Shown: positions 48,279 to 58,726, counted from the stretch's first letter. The stretch: 64,000 bases of DNA from Phocaeicola abscessus CCUG 55929 (GCF_000312445.1 NZ_HE997182.1:432689-496688); one strand, 5' to 3'. Program-made: numbers and translations. Notes: a model not told the origin generated them from the sequence alone.

Positions 48279-50354
48279 TTGAAAAAAGTACTCATAGGCT
48301 GTTATAGCTGTCTGGTGGGGATACTCGCTGTGGCTACTTTCGTAGAACAGGCGAAAGGGACGGACTATGCAGTAAAAAACATCTATCATACCCTCTGGTT
48401 CTTCGGATTGTGGGCGGCGATAGCTGTCGGAACATCTGTCGTTTTTATTCGCAGAACGCTGTGGCGTCGTTTTCCTGTGGGATTGCTTCATGGTTCTTTC
48501 CTGCTTATTTTGGCGGGAGCGACGGTGACGTTCGTTACCGGAAAGAAGGGGTACATCCATTTGCGTCCGGGTGTGGCGGAGAGTCGTTTTTTGCTAGAAG
48601 AGAACGGAAAAAGTGCGAGTTTGCCTTTCGCTTTGCGATTGGATAGTTTCAAAGTCGAGTATTATCCGGGTACGAAGGCGCCTTCCGATTACGTAAGTTA
48701 TACGACGTGTCTGTCTGCATCCGGAAAGGAGATCTCGCACGAACGCATTGCGATGAACCGGATCTTCCTTTCGCACGGTTTCCGTTTTTACCAGTCTTCG
48801 TTCGACGAGGATAAGCAGGGCAGTTGGTTGACGGTAAACTACGATCGCTGGGGTACGGATATCACTTATGCGGGATATCTGCTGTTCGGGATAGCCGTAT
48901 TCGGTTTACTATTTTCCAGACGGGAAGATTTCCGACGTTTGCTAAGGCATCCCTTGCTGAGGCGGAGCGGATTGTTCGTCTTGTTGCTCCTCTTCCCTTG
49001 GATGGGGGCGGCGCAAATGCAATCGAAGAAGGTGCCCGTATTGCGACGTGTGCAGGCAGACAGTTTGGCACGCCGGCAGGTGATTTATCACGACCGGGTA
49101 GCGCCGTTCAATACGCTGGCTCGCGACTTTTTGCAAAAACTCTACGGGAAGAGTTCGTACTACGGATTAACGCCCGAACAGGTGATGGGCGGTTGGTTGC
49201 TTCGTCCTGAAGCATGGAAGAAGGAACCGATTATTCGGATAAAAAGCAAAGCGCTGCGTCGATTATTGAACGTACGGACTGCGTGTGCAAGTTTGACGGA
49301 TTTGTACGATGGGAATGTGTATCGGCTGCAAGCATATTGGCAGCGCGAACAAGGACGGGGGAAATTGGCGAAAGCCATTCGGGAAACCGATGAAAAAATC
49401 GGGTTGATCCTGATGTTGGAACGTGGAACCTTGATTCGTCCTTTGCCTGATGACGGGAAGGTAAAACCGCTGTCGAAAATAAAGTTGGAAGCCGAACTGC
49501 TCTATAACCGGATTCCTTTCAGCAAAATCCTTTTCATGATCAATCTGACGATGGGAATAGTAGTCTTTTTGCACTGGCTCGTTGTCGGATTGTACAAGGC
49601 CGAAATGAGAAGGGGCGGAAAGATAATCGGCTTTGTCTTTTCTTTTACTTTGTACGGAGTATTATTATTCGGCTTAGTGGGGTATGCTTTGCGCTGGTAT
49701 ATCGGAGGGCGCATTCCTTTGAGTAACGGCTACGAGACGATGCTGTTCATGGCTTTGTGCGCAGGAGGTATCTCCGCGTTGCTTCACCGCCGTTTTCCAT
49801 TCATGTTGCCGTTCGGTTTCCTGCTCTCCGGATTTACATTATTGGTGGCTTACCTCGGGCAGATGAATCCTCAGATTACCCCTTTGATGCCCGTGTTGGT
49901 ATCGCCTTTGCTCAGCATCCATGTCTCGATGATCATGATGGCTTATGCGTTGCTGGCTTTCATTATGTTGAATGGCGTGTTGGCACTGTGTCTCTTTTGG
50001 GGGAAGAAGACGGCGGACAGACAGCCTGAGAAGGATGAACGGATAGCGCAGCTGACTGTCCTCAGTCGCCTGATGCTTTACCCCGCCGTGTTCCTTTTGG
50101 GAATCGGAATCTTCTTGGGAGCCGTCTGGGCGAATGTCTCGTGGGGACGTTACTGGGCGTGGGACCCGAAGGAGGTCTGGGCATTGATTACCTTTCTCGT
50201 TTATGGTGCAGCTTTTCACCGGCGTGATTTGTCGCTATTCAGACAGTCACGATTCTTTCATATTTATATGATTGTTGCTTTCCTGACGGTATTGATGACT
50301 TATTTCGGCGTAAACTATTTCCTCGGAGGGATGCATAGCTATGCCGATGGCTGA
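48279..50354 (+). CDS. ResB/CcsA-like cytochrome c maturation protein
   Basis: 691 aa, starting with TTG at 48279. The N-terminal part has ResB-like helices and a long periplasmic region. The C-terminal ~270 residues hold the CcsA core with several helices and the heme-handling WWD motif WGRYWAWDPKE near residue 625. System II maturases attach heme to apocytochromes; CcsBA fusions are usual in Bacteroidetes, often ~1000 aa, so this is a shorter form. Its place after two cytochrome genes suggests a dedicated maturase. Confidence 0.88.
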   Translation: MKKVLIGCYSCLVGILAVATFVEQAKGTDYAVKNIYHTLWFFGLWAAIAVGTSVVFIRRTLWRRFPVGLLHGSFLLILAGATVTFVTGKKGYIHLRPGVAESRFLLEENGKSASLPFALRLDSFKVEYYPGTKAPSDYVSYTTCLSASGKEISHERIAMNRIFLSHGFRFYQSSFDEDKQGSWLTVNYDRWGTDITYAGYLLFGIAVFGLLFSRREDFRRLLRHPLLRRSGLFVLLLLFPWMGAAQMQSKKVPVLRRVQADSLARRQVIYHDRVAPFNTLARDFLQKLYGKSSYYGLTPEQVMGGWLLRPEAWKKEPIIRIKSKALRRLLNVRTACASLTDLYDGNVYRLQAYWQREQGRGKLAKAIRETDEKIGLILMLERGTLIRPLPDDGKVKPLSKIKLEAELLYNRIPFSKILFMINLTMGIVVFLHWLVVGLYKAEMRRGGKIIGFVFSFTLYGVLLFGLVGYALRWYIGGRIPLSNGYETMLFMALCAGGISALLHRRFPFMLPFGFLLSGFTLLVAYLGQMNPQITPLMPVLVSPLLSIHVSMIMMAYALLAFIMLNGVLALCLFWGKKTADRQPEKDERIAQLTVLSRLMLYPAVFLLGIGIFLGAVWANVSWGRYWAWDPKEVWALITFLVYGAAFHRRDLSLFRQSRFFHIYMIVAFLTVLMTYFGVNYFLGGMHSYADG

Positions 50355-50513
50355 CGGGGGGCGGCGCGTTCTTTTATTCTTTCCTGCGAGGCGAACGAAT
50401 GCAGAACAATCGTTGTCCGGCCATTTTACGCATAGACATGATGAAAGCAACCGACCTTTTTAGGGTATTTGGGTTCAGAATTGTCATTCTCTGTAGTTAT
50501 AAGGATGATAAGA

Positions 50514-51488
50514 ATGGAAATTGATAAGGAATTGCTTAAAAGATATATTGAAGGAAGAGCTTCCGATAGGGAACGAATACTAGCATACAGATGGATATCG
50601 GCGCATCCGCAACATCTGAAAAGATATTTGACGGAGAAACGGCTGTATGAACTTTCTCTTTTCCGCTCTGCGGAAAAACAAACGGAGAAGTCTGACGGAG
50701 AGAAAAAGAAAGGCATCTTCGCCTTAAAGAACATCCGCATTGCTCGTAGAGTTAAATATGCGGCCGCCGCCGTTTGCCTTTTATTGGCGATCGCCTCGTT
50801 ATGGAACCGATTTACCAAACGCTCGGACGTTTCTGCTTTGCGAACGGTTTATGTCCCTACCGCGCAAATGACGTCTCTTACCCTGGATGACGGTACGCTG
50901 ATCGAATTAGGTTCGAACTCTAAACTGTCCTTCCCTCCGGTATTCGATAAGAAAGAGCGCGACGTTTATCTGAGTGGAAGGGCTTTTTTTAAAGTCGCTA
51001 AGAATCGGCGTCGCCCGTTCGTGGTCACGACGCGGGACGGAGCGATCACAGTGATGGGAACGATGTTCTATGTAGACGCCATTCCCGAACGAAACATTTT
51101 TACGGTTTCTCTTATCGAGGGACAGGTTCTGATCAGCTTGAACAAAGAGGTTGAAAAGCCTCTCCAATTGAAACCGAAGGATCGGGCCGTGCTGAAGAAC
51201 GGGAGATTAGTCGTATCGCCGATTGTCGATTACGATGAGTTCCTTTGGCGGGAAGGAATTTTATCTTTTAAAGAAAAGAATCTGGAAGAGATTATTTCGC
51301 AATTGAGTCTGCTCTATAATTTAAAAATCATTATCCAGAATCGCGATCTGTGTCTGAAACAAACACATACGTATAGCGGGAAATTCCGCCAATTGGACGG
51401 GATCGATTACGCGTTGCAGGTGTTGAAGCAGAAGATCGGCTTCGACTATGAACGCGATGAGCGAACGGGAGAAATTTATATCAGGTAG
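50514..51488 (+). CDS. FecR-family anti-sigma factor
   Basis: 324 aa from MEIDKELLKRYIEG. N-terminal cytoplasmic helical sigma-binding part, one transmembrane helix (residues ~82-98, AAAAVCLLLAIASLW), then the periplasmic FecR domain (TLDDGTLIELGSNSKLSFP) and a C-terminal DUF4974-like part. It should hold an ECF sigma factor inactive until the STN domain of the TonB receptor signals. No sigma gene precedes it, which is unusual; the nearest is at 57910. Start at 50514, since the earlier frame is not homologous. Confidence 0.93.
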   Translation: MEIDKELLKRYIEGRASDRERILAYRWISAHPQHLKRYLTEKRLYELSLFRSAEKQTEKSDGEKKKGIFALKNIRIARRVKYAAAAVCLLLAIASLWNRFTKRSDVSALRTVYVPTAQMTSLTLDDGTLIELGSNSKLSFPPVFDKKERDVYLSGRAFFKVAKNRRRPFVVTTRDGAITVMGTMFYVDAIPERNIFTVSLIEGQVLISLNKEVEKPLQLKPKDRAVLKNGRLVVSPIVDYDEFLWREGILSFKEKNLEEIISQLSLLYNLKIIIQNRDLCLKQTHTYSGKFRQLDGIDYALQVLKQKIGFDYERDERTGEIYIR

Positions 51489-51627
51489 AAATGAAAAAAC
51501 AGAAGGAGGATATGTCTATGGAAGAAGATTGACAGTTAAGATTCCGGGAAGCGCAGCAACACTTCCCGGGAAATGCAGCGTAATACAACCAATTTCTAAT
51601 CGTATTAATAATAAATTATACAAAGGT

Positions 51628-54600
51628 ATGGATAAAATGAGTGCGCCGTATACATTTTTATGGAAAACACGCGGTTTAAAGTTTCGATTGAATTTATATG
51701 TCGTGTATTTTATCTTTTCTTTGATACCTTTTTTCTCATCGGCAACAGAACAAACGAATTTATCGGGTATTAAAATTTCCATTCGGAGAGAAAACGTTTC
51801 TTTGAAGGAAGTACTGAATGTCATCGAGAAGCAAAGCGATTTTCTGTTTCTGCGGGACGACCATGTTGATATAGAGAAACGAGTGTCGATCAATGTAAGG
51901 GATAAATCATTGGAAGAAACGCTTGATATCTTATTCGAGCACTCGGATGTCAACTATAAGATCGCGGGAAAACACGTGTGGTTGTCCGTTAAAAAGGAAA
52001 AACTTGACGAACGAGAGCAAATTCGGCAGAAAAAACGAGTCTCCGGAACGATTACGGATTCGAACGGAGATCCGGTAATCGGAGCCAATGTCGTAGAAAT
52101 CGGGGAGCCGACCAACGGTACGATTACGGATATGAACGGTAACTTTTCAATCGAAACGAATGCGAATGCGATATTGAAAATATCTTATATCGGCTATGTC
52201 GAACAGGAGGTGAAAACATCCGCTCAGAAAACGCTTCGCATCGTCCTGAATGAGGATACCAAGTTTCTGGAAGAGGTCGTCGTGACGGCATTGGGAATCG
52301 AAAGAAACAAAAAGACATTGAGCTACTCTTCCCAGCAGGTGGACGTGATGGGCTTGAGTAAAATCAAAGACGTGAGCTTGGGAAACAGCCTGTCCGGGAA
52401 AATTGCCGGCGTAACGATCCTTTCTTCCACCGGCAGCGCAGGTGTTACGGGAGATCCGCGTATTATCATCCGCGGTAACCGTTCTATTCATGGAAACAAC
52501 CAACCGCTGATAGTGGTCGACGGCAACCCTTATTCTTCTTCGGGAGGAGGCCTATCCCGTTTGAATCCGGACGATATTGCCAGTATGAACGTTTTAAAAG
52601 GGCCGACGGCAGCCGCCCTTTACGGATCGAGCGCTCAGAATGGTGCTGTTATCGTGACCACTAAAAAAGGTAAAATCGGAAAACCGCAGATAGAGATTAA
52701 CTCGTCGTCTGTTTTTGATCAGCCTTTTCTCTATCCGGAATTTCAAAATGAATATTCGCAAGGCAGTAACGGCGTATATTCGGCCAATGCCGAAGGCGAT
52801 AGTTGGGGAGCCAGGATGATGGGACAAACGGTAAAAAATTGGACGGGAGAGGATATTCCGTTGCTCCCTCAGAAAAATAATGTGAAAGATATATTCGGTA
52901 CGGGATACAACTTGGTAAACGGCATTTCGTACAGTGCAGGAAACGAGAAATACAGTGCCTATTTCTCGTATGCGAACACGACAGCCCAAGGCCTGATCAA
53001 TACCAATAAAATGCAACGGCATAATTTCAATCTGAAAATGACTGCCGAGCTGTGGAAGCATGTGACTTTCGATTTCAAAGTGACTTGGTATCTGGAGGAC
53101 GTCAAGAACTCTCCCGACCAAGGTGACAGTGACTTTAGCCCGATGATGCAGGCCTTTATTATGCCCCGCAGCATCCGTACGAAAGATATAAAAGCCGGGT
53201 CCTATGTCGACGAGATGGGACATCTTAAACAATTGACGTGGACGCCTAAATCCACCTTAGTTTTAAATCCTTATTGGGCAAAGAAAGGACGGGAAAACCC
53301 CTCGAAATCGAATATGGTCAATTCGTTAGCGGTATTGAAATATCGTTTTACCGATTGGTTGACCTTGCAGCTGCGTAGCGGCCTGAGGCGATCGAACTCT
53401 TCTTACGAATCAAAAGTGTACTGGGATACTTATTATATCAATACGGGAAAAGGGGATTACAGGAAAGGGAGTTCCGAATCGCAGGATTTCAATGCCGACT
53501 TTTTGGTAACTTTTACAAAAAAGGTCGCCCCGACTTGGGCTGTAAATGCGAGTATCGGAGGCGAATGGAGAGATTCGAAAGGCTCGTGGATCGATACGAG
53601 GGTGAAAGAGGGCGGATTGAGCATGGAAAATAAGTTCGGTTTGGCGTATGCGGCCAATGGAGTGGCCGCTACGGAGAACGATTGGCACACGCAAAAACAA
53701 TCTATTTATGGAATGGGACAGCTTGCTTTTCACGATTATCTCTTCCTGGATGTGACGTGGCGCAACGATTGGAGCTCAACACTGCCTTCGCCCTATCGAT
53801 ATGCTTATCCTTCCGTCGGTTTGACCGCGGTCATTTCGGAGATGGTTCCTCTGTCGAAATGGTTCTCTTTCGTTAAATTAAGAGGGATTTACGCCGAAGT
53901 AGGCAACGATGCTCCCAGAAGCATGATTTATCAAACTTTCGAGGTGCAGGACGGGGGACCCTTGGGATGGGTCAGCCCGAAATCGACCAGAATGCCGGTC
54001 GGCTTGATTCCTGAAAAAACGAAATCATGGGAAGCAGGGGCGGAAATCCGCTTTTTACAGGATCGCCTGGGCCTTGACTTTACTTATTACAAATCGAATA
54101 CTTACAATCAATTGATGCGGGTGACCACTCCACCCACTTCAGGATACGGATCTACTTGGTTCAATACCGGAAATATCCAGAATAAAGGAATTGAAATCAT
54201 TCTCTGGGGAACTCCTGTTCAAACAATCGACTGGAGTTGGGATGTCCAAATCAATTATGCCAAGAATATCAATACGGTAGTAGAACTGTCTCCGACACTG
54301 GATCGCTATAAGCTCGCCACTCCCGATCAAGCTATGGGGCAGTCGTGGGTTGAAAAAGGGCGTCCTTTCGGAGAAATCTATGTGAGAGATTTCCAAAAGA
54401 ACGCTGCCGGTCGGTATCTGGTCAGCGAAAAGGGCATGCCGCTTGTCGAAACCGATCCTGTCACCTATCTGGGGAATTTCAATTATGATTGGACGAGTTC
54501 TATGACAAACACATTTAAATATAAAAACTGGAATCTTTATTTCTTGATTGATTGGAATAATGGGGGGTATCGTGTTTCCGGTTCCGAATCCTATCTGATG

Positions 54601-55005
54601 TTTTACGGTACGGGCAAAAATTCGTTGCATGGTCGCGAAGAAGGGTTTATTTTTGACGGAATGAAGGAGAATGGACAACAGAATGACATCCCGATTACGG
54701 CGCAGGATTTCGGTCAATTGGTCGGAGGACGTTCGTACAATTCTGTCGGGAAGATCTTTTCACATAAAGCCACGAACTCGCGTTTACGGGAATTGTCTGT
54801 CGGTTATGCCATCCCCTTAAAGGGAGCGCTGATAAAAGGGATGGAAGTGTCGCTTGTCGGTCGTAATCTCTTTTTTATTTATAACGGATGCAAATGGTTC
54901 GATCCCGATGTCACTTACAATACGAGAGTGAACGGACAGGGTTTTGAAAGCGCTTTCCTGCCGATGAGTCGCAGTGTAGGGCTGAATATTAAACTTAAAT
55001 TATAA
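51628..55005 (+). CDS. SusC/RagA-family TonB-dependent receptor with STN domain
   Basis: 1125 aa from MDKMSAP, preceded by AAAGG. Signal peptide, then the STN (secretin/TonB short N-terminal) domain at ~50-118 (ISIRRENVSLKEVLNVIEKQ). A CarboxypepD_reg-like sandwich follows (GTITDSNGDPVIGANVVE), then the plug and barrel ending KLKL. The STN domain passes ligand binding to FecR. An upstream frame to 51448 overlaps fecR and lacks a signal peptide, so it is discarded. The partner SusD-like gene is 27 bp downstream. Confidence 0.94.
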   Translation: MDKMSAPYTFLWKTRGLKFRLNLYVVYFIFSLIPFFSSATEQTNLSGIKISIRRENVSLKEVLNVIEKQSDFLFLRDDHVDIEKRVSINVRDKSLEETLDILFEHSDVNYKIAGKHVWLSVKKEKLDEREQIRQKKRVSGTITDSNGDPVIGANVVEIGEPTNGTITDMNGNFSIETNANAILKISYIGYVEQEVKTSAQKTLRIVLNEDTKFLEEVVVTALGIERNKKTLSYSSQQVDVMGLSKIKDVSLGNSLSGKIAGVTILSSTGSAGVTGDPRIIIRGNRSIHGNNQPLIVVDGNPYSSSGGGLSRLNPDDIASMNVLKGPTAAALYGSSAQNGAVIVTTKKGKIGKPQIEINSSSVFDQPFLYPEFQNEYSQGSNGVYSANAEGDSWGARMMGQTVKNWTGEDIPLLPQKNNVKDIFGTGYNLVNGISYSAGNEKYSAYFSYANTTAQGLINTNKMQRHNFNLKMTAELWKHVTFDFKVTWYLEDVKNSPDQGDSDFSPMMQAFIMPRSIRTKDIKAGSYVDEMGHLKQLTWTPKSTLVLNPYWAKKGRENPSKSNMVNSLAVLKYRFTDWLTLQLRSGLRRSNSSYESKVYWDTYYINTGKGDYRKGSSESQDFNADFLVTFTKKVAPTWAVNASIGGEWRDSKGSWIDTRVKEGGLSMENKFGLAYAANGVAATENDWHTQKQSIYGMGQLAFHDYLFLDVTWRNDWSSTLPSPYRYAYPSVGLTAVISEMVPLSKWFSFVKLRGIYAEVGNDAPRSMIYQTFEVQDGGPLGWVSPKSTRMPVGLIPEKTKSWEAGAEIRFLQDRLGLDFTYYKSNTYNQLMRVTTPPTSGYGSTWFNTGNIQNKGIEIILWGTPVQTIDWSWDVQINYAKNINTVVELSPTLDRYKLATPDQAMGQSWVEKGRPFGEIYVRDFQKNAAGRYLVSEKGMPLVETDPVTYLGNFNYDWTSSMTNTFKYKNWNLYFLIDWNNGGYRVSGSESYLMFYGTGKNSLHGREEGFIFDGMKENGQQNDIPITAQDFGQLVGGRSYNSVGKIFSHKATNSRLRELSVGYAIPLKGALIKGMEVSLVGRNLFFIYNGCKWFDPDVTYNTRVNGQGFESAFLPMSRSVGLNIKLKL

Positions 55006-55032
55006 CGGTGTAAGAAGAAAGGAATCACGATT

Positions 55033-56700
55033 ATGAAGAACGTAGAAAAAAATAGATGCTTTTTGATTCTCGTAGCGGGAATGACGATTTTTTCGGTCGT
55101 ATGGTTTTCGTGTACGGACGATTTTACGAAATATAATATGGATAAAAACGAAATCATGGAACTTGGTCAATCTCAATATGCCGGAGCTTTCAGCCGAATA
55201 TTGAAGACCTCTCTGGATTGGTATGACTGTGAGATGCATGATATTTCCAATGCGGTCACCCTGCATTCTTCGGGTTATACCGTGACTGGTTTTCCGCTGT
55301 TGGACAGGTTCGCGCTTCGCGCCGGTTGGACGCAATCGGCTTTCTTGGATCAATCCAATGCCATCTTTTATGCGAATGCGATCATGGATAAAGCTCAAGA
55401 AAGCGGAGATATGAATGTCTATAACATGATAAAGATATATCGGAGTTTCAGCTTCCTTTTACTGACCGATGTGTGGGGGCCTATCCCCTATAAGGAATTG
55501 GGAAACGGAAAGTTGACGGTTCGCTACGAGAGCCAAAGAGATGTCTATTATCAGCTGTTCGAAGATTTGACCGCAGCGGTCGCCGCCCTGACGGAAGAAC
55601 TGAATAAAAATCCCGCGCTGAATGTCTTTGGAGCGGGCGATGTGATTTTCGGCGGAAGCGTATCGCAATGGGTGAAATTCGCCAACGTCATCCGGTTGCG
55701 CATGGCATTGCGCATTTCGAACGTAGAACCGGAAAAGGCAAAGCTGGAAGGAGAGGCGGCTATAGCCACCAATCTGTTGCTGAAATATGCCGGCACGGAT
55801 GATATGAGCCTGCCCACCGATCCCAAATTCAATATGAAGAACGATAACGGATATAACCGGATGAATGGCTATGGAGAGGTTATTATGAGCAATAACATGG
55901 AAAGTTTCTTGATCGGTTTTAAAGACCCTCGGGTGAAAGAATTTTTCTCTCCCACCACAGAAGAAGGATGGGCGGTAGCCGACTTCCCCGAATTTGCTTA
56001 TCGTATCGGGAAATATTGCGGCATGGCGAGCGGTACGCCGCATGCCAAAAAGGATCCGGTCTATCTCTCTCATTCGAAGATGGGGCCGCGCTTTCATCCG
56101 GACAGGATGTATATAACTCCGACTCCTGTTTTCAATGCGGCCGAAACATGGTTCCTGTTGGCGGAAGCGGCCTGGAGAGAATGGAGCGGAGCCGGAGACA
56201 TGAAAACGAATTACGAAACAGGTATTCGGGAATCGATGAAACAGTGGGGGATTACCGATCAAACCGAAATCGATTCGTATCTCGACGGAGAATCCAAACC
56301 TTCTGCCACAGAATATTGCCGTGCGGAAATAGAAGGAGAGCAAACAAAATTTGTCACGACGATCGAACAGCCATTGAGTACGATTTGCGTGAAATTCTCT
56401 TCCGATAAGCAGGAACAGTACGAGCAGATTATCACGCAAAAATGGTTGGCCATGTATCCGAACAGTACGGAAGCCTGGGCTGAATACAGGAGAACCAGAT
56501 TGCCGAAGTTATATCCGAAGAAATCGTCCGTGAATCCGAATGTGGATCCGGCTAAAGGGCAAGTCTTGACCCGTTTACCTTTTATTGAAGATGAGGTCGC
56601 TTCCAATCGGGAAGAAATCGCAAAGGCAATTCAATTATTAGGAGGGCCTGATTTGGAAACGACCCCTTTATGGTGGGATATACATCCGAATGGGAAATAG
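55033..56700 (+). CDS. SusD-like outer-membrane lipoprotein (SusD-like_2 type)
   Basis: 555 aa. Lipobox-like FSVVWFSC, then TDDFTKYNMDKNEIMEL. Helical TPR-type body with IYRSFSFLLLTDVWGPIPYKELG and WLAMYPNSTEAWAEYRRTRLPKLYP, characteristic of the SusD/RagB 'nutrient-binding' branch. It lies directly behind the STN receptor and probably binds its ligand. The ligand is unknown; the neighbouring phosphodiesterases hint at a phosphorylated or glycan molecule. Confidence 0.93.
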   Translation: MKNVEKNRCFLILVAGMTIFSVVWFSCTDDFTKYNMDKNEIMELGQSQYAGAFSRILKTSLDWYDCEMHDISNAVTLHSSGYTVTGFPLLDRFALRAGWTQSAFLDQSNAIFYANAIMDKAQESGDMNVYNMIKIYRSFSFLLLTDVWGPIPYKELGNGKLTVRYESQRDVYYQLFEDLTAAVAALTEELNKNPALNVFGAGDVIFGGSVSQWVKFANVIRLRMALRISNVEPEKAKLEGEAAIATNLLLKYAGTDDMSLPTDPKFNMKNDNGYNRMNGYGEVIMSNNMESFLIGFKDPRVKEFFSPTTEEGWAVADFPEFAYRIGKYCGMASGTPHAKKDPVYLSHSKMGPRFHPDRMYITPTPVFNAAETWFLLAEAAWREWSGAGDMKTNYETGIRESMKQWGITDQTEIDSYLDGESKPSATEYCRAEIEGEQTKFVTTIEQPLSTICVKFSSDKQEQYEQIITQKWLAMYPNSTEAWAEYRRTRLPKLYPKKSSVNPNVDPAKGQVLTRLPFIEDEVASNREEIAKAIQLLGGPDLETTPLWWDIHPNGK

Positions 56701-56829
56701 ACGTGGGCGAAACGACCCGATGCCGTTTCGCCGGACTTCGAGGTATCTTTATAAAGGGCTTCTTCGTCAAAATCTTTTAGGGAAACCGCGTGGATGATTG
56801 TCTTTTATAATAAAAAATAAAAAGAGAAA

Positions 56830-57741
56830 ATGAAACAGCTTATTTATGCAGGATTGTTTATGGGTATGTGTGTTAGTTGTGTTTCTCCTTCGGGAGAAAA
56901 CGGGCGGCAGAAAGGGCTACCGCATGTATTGGTAATAGGTGTCGACGGAATGGGGGCACATGCTTTCTCGATGGGGCAAAACCTTCCCCACTTCGACTTT
57001 CTGATGCAGAACGGAGCTTATTCGTTAGCGGCTCGAACCATTATGCCGAGCGTCAGCGCTCCGGCGTGGACGACGCTTTTTACGGGAACTACGCCCGAAC
57101 GTCACAGTGCGGGAGACAACGATTGGAGAGTGCATAATCGCCCGATGGAACCGATTTACAAAAATGAATTCGACATGTTTCCTACCATGTTCGGGGAAAT
57201 ACGGGCTCGATATCCGGAAGCGGTTTTAGGAGCGATCTATCATTGGGGAACGATTGGCGAATTGATTGAAAAGGGAGTGTGCGATCTGAGTATCCCTGCT
57301 GGTTCGGAAGAGGAGGCGATACGGAAAACAGGTGATTTTATCGCAGAGAAAAAGCCGAATCTGACATTGGTGCATGTAGACCATCAAGATCATGCGGGGC
57401 ATAGCGAAGGATATCAATCGAATACCTACGTTCGAGCTACGCTGAAGACGGATAGTCTGGTCGGGGCTTTGATGGAGTCGTTGAGAAAAGCGGATCTTCT
57501 CGATCGGACTTTTATTTTTATCGTGGCCGATCACGGAGGTTTTAAAACCGGTCACGGCAATGCCCGTCGGGAAGAAATGGAAGTGCCTTTCTTCATCTAC
57601 GGACCGGGCGTAAAGAAAGGATACCAAATAGAGCATCCGGTGTTCAATTATGATCTGGCACCGACCATTGAATGGCTGTTCGGAGTAGAACCGAACGAGT
57701 GGGTGGTCGGAAAACCGCTGAAAGATGCTTTCTCATGGTAG
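56830..57741 (+). CDS. Alkaline phosphatase-superfamily phosphodiesterase (lipoprotein)
   Basis: 303 aa. Lipobox-like MGMCVSC. Metal site D39 in GVDGMG; the nucleophile position holds Ser (S74-V-S76 in MPSVSAPAW) in place of the common Thr. Later metal ligands are in VDHQDHAGH and VADHGGFKTGH. Ecto-nucleotide pyrophosphatase/phosphodiesterase-like enzymes cleave phosphodiesters in the periplasm or outside. It is probably part of the fecR-receptor-SusD operon, 129 bp after the SusD-like gene. Confidence 0.9.
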   Translation: MKQLIYAGLFMGMCVSCVSPSGENGRQKGLPHVLVIGVDGMGAHAFSMGQNLPHFDFLMQNGAYSLAARTIMPSVSAPAWTTLFTGTTPERHSAGDNDWRVHNRPMEPIYKNEFDMFPTMFGEIRARYPEAVLGAIYHWGTIGELIEKGVCDLSIPAGSEEEAIRKTGDFIAEKKPNLTLVHVDHQDHAGHSEGYQSNTYVRATLKTDSLVGALMESLRKADLLDRTFIFIVADHGGFKTGHGNARREEMEVPFFIYGPGVKKGYQIEHPVFNYDLAPTIEWLFGVEPNEWVVGKPLKDAFSW

Positions 57742-57909
57742 ATCAATCTCTTTTTCGACTGCCTGGATGAATGAAATGCACCTGGAGAAAGATTCGGGTC
57801 GGGAAGAATAATAACGTTCAAGTAGTCTTTTTTCACCTTATTTCTAAACCGGATTAAAGAAAGTTCCTTGTTTTTCCTATATCTTTGAAATGCTAATACG
57901 TGAAAACAG

Positions 57910-58494
57910 ATGCCGCCTTTAGGAAAAAGAGATTTTAAAGAGATCTATACGCATTATTTTAAGAGATCTTTTCTTTTTATCAAATCGTACGTCTTTGACG
58001 ATATGATAGCGGAAGATATTGTCTCCGATTGCATTATCTCGACTTGGCAGCATGCTCAGAAAATAACCATCGTCAATTTGGACGCTTACTTGCATACGCT
58101 CCTGAAAAATAGAGTGTTGAATTATTTGAAACACGAACGCATCAAATATACGCTTTTTAGCAAAATAAAGGATGAGCAGGTCGAAGAACTGTCACTGAGG
58201 ATCAATACGCTTGAATCGTGTTTCCCGCAGCAGGTCTTGACCGGCGAAATCCAGAGAATAGTGCGACAGACATTGGATCAGGTCTCCTCGCAAAGCAAGG
58301 AGATTTTTACGCAAAGTCGATTCCACGGAAAAACGAACCAGGAAATAGCCTCCATGATGAATCTGACCATAAAAAGCGTAGAATATCATATCACAAAAGT
58401 GTTGAAACTGCTGCGGATGAGTTTGAAAGATTATCTGCTCGGCTTCGTTTTTGCCCTTGCAGAAGCCGTCGAAAATCTCAAAATATTTTTTTGA
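57910..58494 (+). CDS. ECF RNA polymerase sigma factor (sigma-70 family)
   Basis: 194 aa. Region 2 has YTHYFKRSFLFIKSYVFDDMIAEDIV, the sigma-70 region-2 start, and region 4 has FHGKTNQEIASMMNLTIKSVEYHITKVLKLLR, the HTH that reads the -35. It matches the Bacteroidetes ECF group controlled by FecR. It lies 6.4 kb downstream of fecR, beyond the receptor and phosphodiesterase, which reverses the usual order. Confidence 0.94.
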   Translation: MPPLGKRDFKEIYTHYFKRSFLFIKSYVFDDMIAEDIVSDCIISTWQHAQKITIVNLDAYLHTLLKNRVLNYLKHERIKYTLFSKIKDEQVEELSLRINTLESCFPQQVLTGEIQRIVRQTLDQVSSQSKEIFTQSRFHGKTNQEIASMMNLTIKSVEYHITKVLKLLRMSLKDYLLGFVFALAEAVENLKIFF

Positions 58495-58560
58495 AGCTTG
58501 CTAAGCCAGTCAAAGGGTCCAAAATAACTTTTTGGAGTTTGCTAAGCCGCTCAAGAGCTT
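58488..58560 (+). repeat. Short direct repeat after the sigma gene
   Basis: Two ~20-nt copies with the core TTGCTAAGCC, each preceded by TTTTTG-like and followed by S-TCAA-like bases (one near 58498, the other near 58537). They lie in the 230-bp gap before the metallophosphoesterase gene. The meaning is unknown; they could be operator sites for the sigma factor or a chance duplication. Confidence 0.45.
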
Positions 58561-58726
58561 CTTTCTCGTCCGTTTCTTCGCAATATCTTCTTTTTTAGGG
58601 TATCTCGATCTTAAGTTGTCTTAAGACAAAAGATCTTTTTAAAAAAGGGATTCTACGTGGGAAAAACCGGAGAAAGACGGAAATAAAAAGGAGATGAATT
58701 AATTTCACGATTGAATTTTTAATACG

